From contig NC_068351.1 in the NCBI RefSeq assembly GCF_014633365.1, positions 16,436,907 to 16,500,906 of the forward strand: a stretch of DNA of 64,000 bases. The letters run 5' to 3'. This DNA comes from Diospyros lotus (taxonomy: Eukaryota; Streptophyta; Magnoliopsida; Ericales; Ebenaceae). Positions within the stretch are counted from its first letter, which is position 1. Every line of letters begins with the position of its first letter. Shown here piece after piece: positions 57,759-64,000 of this stretch. The notes under the pieces were generated by a model. The model searched no databases. It worked only from the letters and a program-made list of their open reading frames with translations, and was not told the origin of the DNA. The position numbers were made by a program, and so were the translations under genes.

Positions 57759-59323
57759 GATAAACAGGATCTTCATTTTTATGTTTTGGCATTTTATTAG
57801 AATTTGAAGAACATTCTTCAGACTAAATTATTTCTACTTAATTTCATTGACTCCTTTTATTTTCCATCTTCTCACTTATCTCCCTATTCTATTTGCGATT
57901 TTTTGTTTGCCATCAAAAGCTTACTATATATGGTAGCACATTGACTACATTATTTTCATTACATCCTCTTACCAGTAACCCACAAAAAGACAGGTGACAT
58001 AAACTCTCTCTCTCTCTCTCTCTCTCTCTGGATGAGCAAGCACATGTATTTAACTTTTTCTATGTAAAACACAATGTAATGAAACTGAATACCAGACGGG
58101 ATGGACAAGGGCGTTCGAGGTGAACTAGAGGAATGGCTGTACCCACAGCGAAAGAGGTAACTAAGCAATTGGAGTGCAGGCTGGAATAGCTAGGTATGTG
58201 GAAGGTGTTGAAGAAAGTAACATAACCCTAAAGAAGCTGGGCAAAGTGGGTGTTTTAGAATAAAGCCAATATTTTTGCAAATCTTGTTGTCTCTGATGAT
58301 CCAAAGAATCACTGTGAGGGTTTGGATGCGATAGTGTCTGAAGGTTTGTAATAGGATGACTCTGCATGTTGCCAATTTTTAGCAGAACACTATAGAATCA
58401 AGCTCACACATTCATCCACGATCCACTTCTCCAGCACCCTCTGGTTGACTGGATAACAAGTCCAACTTCATGACAATGAAAGTAACTTTTGGGTTCATAG
58501 TTAAAATCTCTGCTAGAAGAACATTTTACCAATGATTTCTGCAACCCAACAGAAAAGTTGATAAAATATTTGACAGAAAAACATTTAACATCCAAAGAAA
58601 TGGAGTCTTCGTCAAGATCTTAAATTTAAGTTTAAACATCTAATGTGGCAGAATAGACATTGAAGTGACTGCACCACTTCCACTTCCGTTGTCCAGGTAA
58701 AAAACATGCTATCAAGGAAAACTTTCCCCCTGAGCAGACAGAGGTTTTGTTGTTCATCCCCTCTGGGGAAGAAAGCAATTTTCTATACAGAACATGAGAC
58801 AAACATGCATGTTGTCATAAAACTTAACTATGTGCAGAACTTAGCGTCTAACGTAGCAGAAGGAAAACAATTCCAGACATGAATAGACTGAAAAACCTTG
58901 CAACCAAAGCACCATATCTACACGCAAAAGATATGCATATATTCATTTATATACGTAAATAAGAAGAAAACTTGTGAAAGACAAATCACAGATAAGAAAG
59001 TAATACCCATCCCAAGGGCCGAAAGCTCCACTTCATTGTGTTGTTGCATGTATCTCTGCAATTCAAAAAAAAAAAACCTTCATCAAGTAACAATTATTTA
59101 AATGCCAAAAACCAATAAAAGAAAACAATGTTCTACAATCATGGACTATATTTAAACCCTTCTGGATGTGGGGGGGGAGGGGGAGGAACTATACAATTTT
59201 CCTTACCTTAGCGAGATTGACATAAAAGAAAAGGGGTTTCTTGGTGTTGGAGACCTGAATACGATTCTTGGCCTTGCCTTCATTGATGTTTATGTTGTTC
59301 ACTCCCTCTACGATCCCTTCCAT
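55100..59323 (-). CDS. ALBA2: Alba-family DNA/RNA-binding protein (ALBA1/ALBA2 clade), five exons, 129 aa
   Basis: A small nucleic-acid-binding protein; plant members bind RNA and R-loops or chromatin. Minus-strand exons: 59323-59207, 59055-59007, 55988-55926, 55808-55744, 55195-55100; total 390 nt. The protein starts MEGIVEGVNNININEGKAK. The Alba domain follows: RIQVSNTKKPLFFYVNLAK, RYMQQHNEVELSALGMAIAT, AEILKNNGFAVEKKIMTSAV, then RGRPVQKAKIEILLGKTEKF and a Glu-rich tail. Length and sequence match the Arabidopsis At1g29250/At2g34160 pair (about 130 aa), so the exact ortholog name is tentative. All junctions are GT-AG and in frame. Intron 2 is 3.0 kb and carries a SINE and other inserts. Confidence 0.95.
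56579..56625 (-). mobile_element. Truncated RTE LINE/SINE tail in Alba intron 2
   Basis: On the minus strand it reads CATGTAATCGGCCTCACC and ends CATGTTGTGTTG. This is the same 3' tail as 27337-27381 and 33363-33405 but in the opposite orientation. I did not find a clear target duplication. Confidence 0.6.
56810..57163 (+). repeat. Possible solo LTR fragment in Alba intron 2
   Basis: CCTATAAATATC near 57030 and then CAGATCTGATTTCTTTCC, and an end near CTGCATCAACA, look like U3-R-U5 of a small copia LTR. The ends were not confirmed. Confidence 0.25.
57262..57421 (+). mobile_element. tRNA-derived SINE with perfect 17-bp target duplication
   Basis: The A-box-like part is GTTGCCTCAGTGGTCAGC, the B box is CCAGGTTTGAATCC, and the end is GGCGTAATCCC. 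Identical 17-bp repeats AAATATCATAAAAGCAA lie at 57245-57261 and 57422-57438. The body is antisense to the Alba gene in its second intron. Its sharp ends and perfect duplication suggest a young insertion. Confidence 0.92.
57727..57758 (+). repeat. (TAAA)n microsatellite
   Basis: Eight TAAA units directly after a short C-run and A-run, in Alba intron 2. Confidence 0.95.
58004..58029 (+). repeat. (CT)n microsatellite
   Basis: About thirteen CT units in Alba intron 2. Confidence 0.95.
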
Positions 59324-59337
59324 CACTGTAAACTTTC

Positions 59338-59347
59338 AAACCCTAAA
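59338..59347 (+). promoter_or_regulatory. Telo-box in the Alba 5' leader
   Basis: AAACCCTAAA, about 15 bases upstream of the Alba start codon. A related GAAACCCTAG (minus strand) lies near 59450. Confidence 0.6.
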
Positions 59348-59601
59348 CGCGTTGAGCTTCGACTAGCTTAAGATATGTATGCAATATCGCCTGTGTATAT
59401 CTATATCTATCTGCGCAAGCTGAAGATATAGAAGTTATCGTGGTGGGCTAGGGTTTCTGAGCGAGTCCGGTAGTTAGAATAAAACTTCCAAATTGGGATT
59501 GCACCAAAACCCTCGACGCAATCCGACCCGTTTGGACACAAGCGCCCGGCTATAAAGACGTGATCCCATAAATTTGAAGTACAGGTGTAAAACGTGCGGC
59601 C

Positions 59602-59791
59602 GGCCCACTCCCAGTCTAAGCCTTCGGCTTTCGTGAATTAGGTCGAGTTCGGTCTTTTCTTTTCTTTTCCAAAAATGACGGTCTATATTATAAAAAGGGA
59701 GCCCAGCAGGGGACCTAAGCCCTTAATAATAGGGCCGTGCCGGGCCAAGCCGCAGGCCCATGGCCCGTGCCAGCCAAGATCTTAGTGGGCC
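59602..59791. promoter_or_regulatory. GGCCCA/TGGGCC (site II-like) cluster upstream of Alba
   Basis: GGCCCA at 59602-59607 and 59755-59760, and TGGGCC at 59786-59791, along with other GGCC words. Site II motifs recognised by TCP factors, paired with a telo-box, are typical of plant genes coupled to translation and cell growth. Confidence 0.5.
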
Positions 59792-59819
59792 AAGATTTGA
59801 ACCGAATGAACCGACTCAT

Positions 59820-60960
59820 GTAAATTTAAAAAAAAATTGCGTTTTTAAAATATAAATAAAAATATCCGAAACATATTTTACTTTTTAAAAAAAAATTACA
59901 TAAGCTTTCAACCATTTTGGTAGTTCGTATTTTTCAGTCTTGAAAATTAAATTATAATCTCAAAATTATTTTTGTTTATTTTATTTATTAATTTTACAAT
60001 AAATTTTCAAATTTATTAACTTTTACACGGTACCTCTCCAACATCTTTTATGGTAAAAGTGTATACAAAAAACTGCTTTCAAGGTTGCTCCCGAGAGTAG
60101 TCAAATGCTTATATTCGCAAAATATAAATATAATTTAGGCGTGAGATCACGTGAAAATAATGAGTTAATAAATCATATAAAAGAAAAATAAATCCTTGTC
60201 ATCTATGTCAAATCTCCTTTAAATGCTATAAATACCTACAAGAACTACTCTCAAGGTTGTCTTTAAAGACACTCCGGTGCTTAAGTTAGAATACGTTCAA
60301 ATATATATATATATATAATTTAGGTGTAATAGAAGAATTGCCTTCAAAATTACCCTTGAGTGATGTTTGATCTACTCTCAATACTAAAATACCTACAAAA
60401 AAATTATCCTTGGGATCACCTTCGAGATCGATGCTTAAGTTAGTATAGTTTTATAAAAAATATATATAATTAGGTGCAAAAGCACAATAAATTATTAAAT
60501 CTTATAAAAGAAAAACTAATTGATTATTGAGTGGTGTCCAAACCTCCTTTCTATATGCACTCTAATATTTAAGTTAGTATAGTTTGATGAGAGAATAATA
60601 AACCTAAGTAAAAACAAATAATTTATTATTAAAATACGTAAAGCAAGTTCAAACCGATCATTGGAAGGTGCCCGACCTCTTTCCTAGATTCATTTATTGC
60701 TTCTATTCTTTGGTGATCAAATTCAACATCCAACTAATTCTTAAAGTGTATGCACATTTCTAAGATTGAATATGACAACCTAGATCTCTTTAAGTTCAAC
60801 ACTATGTTCTTTATAAAAAAAAGTAGAGTTCGATGATACTATGGACACGGGGTTAGCAGATCTCAAGTCATGGTGGCCAACACTAGATATGTATGTTGGT
60901 TTTGAAACCATCATGGCAAAATATCAAAATTATTAATTTCTTTGTCAAATAATGAAATTT
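59820..60960. repeat. AT-rich region with irregular repeats
   Basis: Between about 60060 and 60600 a loose unit recurs three to four times. It contains CTCAAGGTTGNC or CCTTGGGATCACC, GATGCTTAAGTTAGTATAGTTT and ATATATATAATTTAGGTG. This may be an LTR with internal repeats. No gene is seen. Confidence 0.4.
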
Positions 60961-60979
60961 TTTTTAAATAAAATTAAAG

Positions 60980-62510
60980 TTCATTAAATCTACTTGATGA
61001 TGTGCCCTTTAGTTATTTAGATTTCAAGTATTTTAATCGCCCTCACTTTAATAATCCTTTAAACTTTCCTTGTGAAGAAGAACTTTCACTTGATGATTTA
61101 TTACAAAAACAAGACTCATATAAATTATATATATAATTAAAGTTCGAATCTTTATTTTGTCTCTTGTGTGTTAACCCCAATAGCTATTTCATAAAACTCC
61201 AAAAAATATTCTACCTCTTCCCACTTCTACATGAAATCTAATGCAACTGTTATAAGATATAACATTAGGATATCGGTTTAGTATTTTCTAAATTTTATTT
61301 CTATTGGGGTTATAAATTGTTGATACATCTCTAATGGCCTACATTCTATAAAACATTTGACAATTGAAAAAATTTCACCAATAAAAAATATGTTGTAGGA
61401 TATTTGGATCAAGAAAATATTTTTGTTGCATTATAAAATGTTAATATATGCATAACATTATCGACTTTGTGCCCGATCACTGTCTCATATTTGTCATGCA
61501 TGATGTTTTCCCTATTTCAAAAAGGTGCCTAATCACTATTTGTTATTTTTTGTAACAATAAAAATGTGGAGTTCCACTTAATTTAAATATCTATCGAAAA
61601 TAGTTTATATGATAGGCCAAATCCAGATAATTACAAGTATCACTACCACGCATTAGGGACAAAGCACCCCTTATTTTAACTAATATTTCATTATATTCTT
61701 ACGGCCCATCTTACACATACAAGTTCAAGATGCGACATATACATCCATTATAACATAATTGTCTATCTAAAATTAATGAAAGATCACATTTTAAACTCTT
61801 AATGGCAAATCTATTGTTTATGGCATTGTCAAATGTGATTGTTATTATCTTATTGGCAATGTTGTAATCAAGATTTGGTCTCTCTAATTTTATTTGCAAT
61901 TAAACTATCCTTATGTTGTTCTACTAATAAATGATGAACGATTGTATTTTAAATACTCAATAGTAAAACCATTATTGTTAGTATTGTCAAATAAGATTGT
62001 TATTATCTTATCATTGTAATCATGATTATAGTCTCTTTAATTTTATTTTAAATTAGACTATTTTTATTTTGTTCTACCAATACATAAAATCCAATAACTC
62101 AGATTATCCATTCTTCATCAATCCTATGAACTGTGACATACATATAGTGGGATGTTGTCATAACGTCATATCAAATGTCAAGTAATAAAGATACCTTTCT
62201 ACTAAATTTATTGAATGCACTTTTTAACTTCTCTTTATATTTAAGATACAATCTCATTGCTTCATTTTTTATTATATTTCTTAAAAACTCTCTAGCTATG
62301 GCTATAGTGCATGTGAATAATACCATTTGAATGTTTAATCCTCCTTAAATAAAAATGAGCATTTTGTTTTAATTATAAACTTTGTTAAACTAGATTTATC
62401 AAGTTCACGGTTGTTTCAAAAGATCATACCTTTGCCGGGTTGTAAGTGCAATTGTGATGAGTTAAACCACCATCATTGTGTTCTTAACATGTCTAAGTGT
62501 TTAGTTGTAA
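60980..62510 (-). pseudogene. hAT-superfamily transposase remnant
   Basis: On the minus strand near 62260-62110 it reads EFLRNIIKNEAMRLYLKYKE and KLKSAFNKFSRKVSLLLDI, then a stop and YDVMTTSHYMYVTVHRIDEE. This is the hAT region around the first catalytic Asp (VSLTTDxWT...YMxVTAHYID). At 61899-61711 comes NKIITITFDNAINNRFAI and QLCYNGCICRILNLYV, matching the hAT TLDNASNN and CxxHILNL blocks. No intact dimerisation domain was seen. It is full of stops and shifts. Confidence 0.7.
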
Positions 62511-62994
62511 TGACCCACCTCTCGAAGCCCCATTAGCATAGAGGATCCGTGAGAAGGTCACCAGTAATATGATATAAAAGCCACTCAAATCCAAATCATC
62601 ATAAAAAAAAGTGGAAATGCTAAAAAATAACCACCATTCAAATATAAAATTCGTTTCTAACCCCTTTTAAAAAAAAAAAAAAACGTTTTTGTACTTTCAA
62701 ATAAACTAATTACATGATACAGTCACTTTATCAGATTTGACCATTATTTTATTTAAAAAATCAGAAAGAAATAAAAATAACCACAACAATAGTTAAATAC
62801 TAAAATACTCTCACCCCCTCATTACTCATTTCACCCACCCACATCATTTCTCTCACTACAGCAACCACCCACTGCCGTGACAGCCATTTGACTGCCGTCG
62901 TGACCACCACTGTTACCACCGACGTCGATCTCATCTTCGCTGAACAAGGTTAGAGTTTTTTACGTGATTTTAATGAACAAAAAGTTGTTGGAAA

Positions 62995-63400
62995 TGGTCA
63001 CCGACGAAGCTTTATCGTCGATGACAATGGAAATTGACCGGGCTTCATCGCGAACGAAGCCCCATGGTTGGGCTTCGTTGGCAACGAAGCCCGTTGGGGG
63101 AAGAAGCCCAAACGGACTTCGTCTCTGGAACAAAGCCCCATCGGCTTCGTGGCAAAGGGCTTTGTCTCTGCAACGAAGCCCTAGCGCATCGATGCAGAGA
63201 CAAAGCCCCAATCGGGCTTCGTCTCTGCATCGAAGACGAAGCCCGATTGGGCCGCGACCAAGCCCCGACGCCTAATTAGGCTTCCCTGACCGTTGGGATG
63301 TGATGCAGCCCAATTATCACTGCCCAATGAAGCCCGATCAGGTTAATTTGGGCTGTAATGATCGGGCTGCGACAATTGGGCTTCTTCTGCTTTTACTTGT
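62995..63400. repeat. Dense inverted array of GGGCTTCGT / ACGAAGCCC
   Basis: About twenty variants of a 9-base word occur in alternating orientation within 400 bases. Examples are near 63053, 63069, 63084, 63172, 63213 and 63236. Adjacent copies can pair as hairpins, such as GGGCTTCGTTGGCAACGAAG at 63069. Open frames exist on both strands because the repeat lacks stop codons. They are probably not genes. Confidence 0.85.
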
Positions 63401-63459
63401 GCTTTTACATGGTCACTGGCTAAGACAATTGTTGTTTTTGTATTTTTTTTCTTACAGAT

Positions 63460-64000
63460 GGCTGAACGACAAACTATAAAATTTACTTATGTTCATGCTC
63501 ACTGGATATTACCGCCCCGAATGCGAGTTACTATTCATTATGGGATCAAACACCTTAAGGCGTGCATTGTGGTCTAAACCGATACAAGTTATTGGATAGA
63601 TTCCTACAAGGCCCATTAGGACATTTCTTGAAGATGCCTTTGTCCCTCCATTTGACTGCACCACAATTAATATATCATGTTCTACTTAGGGAGGTGACAT
63701 TTTCGGGTGCCCGCCACAATGAGATGTGGTTCGAGATTGGAGGCACACCATACAGGTACGGGAGGCAAGAGTTCATACTTATTAGTGGACTCCGATTTTG
63801 GGCTATTGATAGGGAAAGCCTTGAAGTGAAACCTGTTGAGCCAGAGAGTTTACGTGCTCGACTATTTCCACAACATAAGAAAGGGGTGACTGGAGACGAC
63901 ATTGAATTACTTATTAGTACCAAAGAAGACATGGTTTCAGATGATGCCCTAAAAGTGATTTACATTGCTGTGGTCGACATGTTTTTGTTGGACCAGGATA
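63460..64000 (+). pseudogene. DUF1985-type N-terminal region of a Ulp1-MULE-like protein (partial, broken)
   Basis: From ATG 63460 the frame reads MAERQTIKFTYVHAHWILPP and stops at 63576. With a one-base shift near 63556 it continues GLNRYKLLDRFLQGPLGHFL, then YHVLLREVTFSGARHNEMWF and YRYGRQEFILISGLRFW, open to the window end. The LLREV...WFxIGG..RYGxxEFxLISGL pattern is the plant DUF1985 domain found in Mutator-like elements with a Ulp1 protease tail. The frame break may be a splice site or decay. The rest, including any peptidase, lies outside. Confidence 0.65.

Noticed and set aside
62960..63279. Three overlapping frames rich in RSPxG and KAP motifs
   Set aside because: They arise from the stop-free GGGCTTCGT/ACGAAGCCC array, which is open on both strands; no start context or domain supports a protein.

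Overview
This window is nuclear DNA from a flowering plant, most likely a dicot. It is AT-rich and its genes are rich in introns. It contains remnants of Ty1/copia and gypsy-type LTR elements, L1 and RTE LINEs, tRNA-derived SINEs, hAT and PIF/Harbinger elements, and three complete plant housekeeping or cell-wall genes. I cannot name the species. Exon models were built by hand from splice sites and reading-frame continuity.

Layout. 1-3611: decayed copia pol, a polypurine tract and an LTR. 3613-10305: a second LTR-type element carrying a Transposase_28/'putative gypsy type transposon' (PF04195-like) coding remnant; its leader is split by a 2.56-kb solo LTR (4023-6578). 10309-15034: two TTA/TAA-flanked elements and a SINE with a 15-bp target duplication. 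15035-22107: a PIF/Harbinger transposon with a decayed Myb/SANT ORF1 (+) and a decayed DDE transposase (-). Near its right end it carries a 2.8-kb solo LTR of the same family as the one at 4023, in inverted orientation, with a perfect 5-bp duplication.

22560-42650: the gene for the DEAD-box mRNA-export helicase UAP56 (RH15/RH56 type). It has 11 coding exons encoding 428 aa, spread over about 20 kb. Intron 2 (4.5 kb) uses a GC donor and holds an L1 LINE broken by a solo LTR, a hAT-like element and a 45-bp RTE tail. Intron 7 (9.8 kb) holds an RTE LINE containing a MITE, then a hAT-like element containing a short-LTR copia element.

42650-50800: gene-free. Two tandem MITEs share one TTA, followed by a minus-strand copia LTR split by an LTR element with gag remnants but no visible pol. 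51022-54092: a complete nine-exon GH28 polygalacturonase. 55100-59323 (-): a complete five-exon Alba-family nucleic-acid-binding protein of 129 aa with a telo-box and GGCCCA sites upstream. 59800-64000: AT-rich repeats, a hAT transposase pseudogene, a dense GGGCTTCGT/ACGAAGCCC array, and the start of a DUF1985-type (Ulp1-MULE-like) coding region cut by the window edge.

The three intact genes are not an operon and share no pathway: UAP56 acts in mRNA export, Alba binds RNA/DNA, and polygalacturonase acts in the wall. I found no bacterial-type system, CRISPR array, rRNA or true tRNA. The main interest is the well-resolved history of nested insertions and several unusual local structures.
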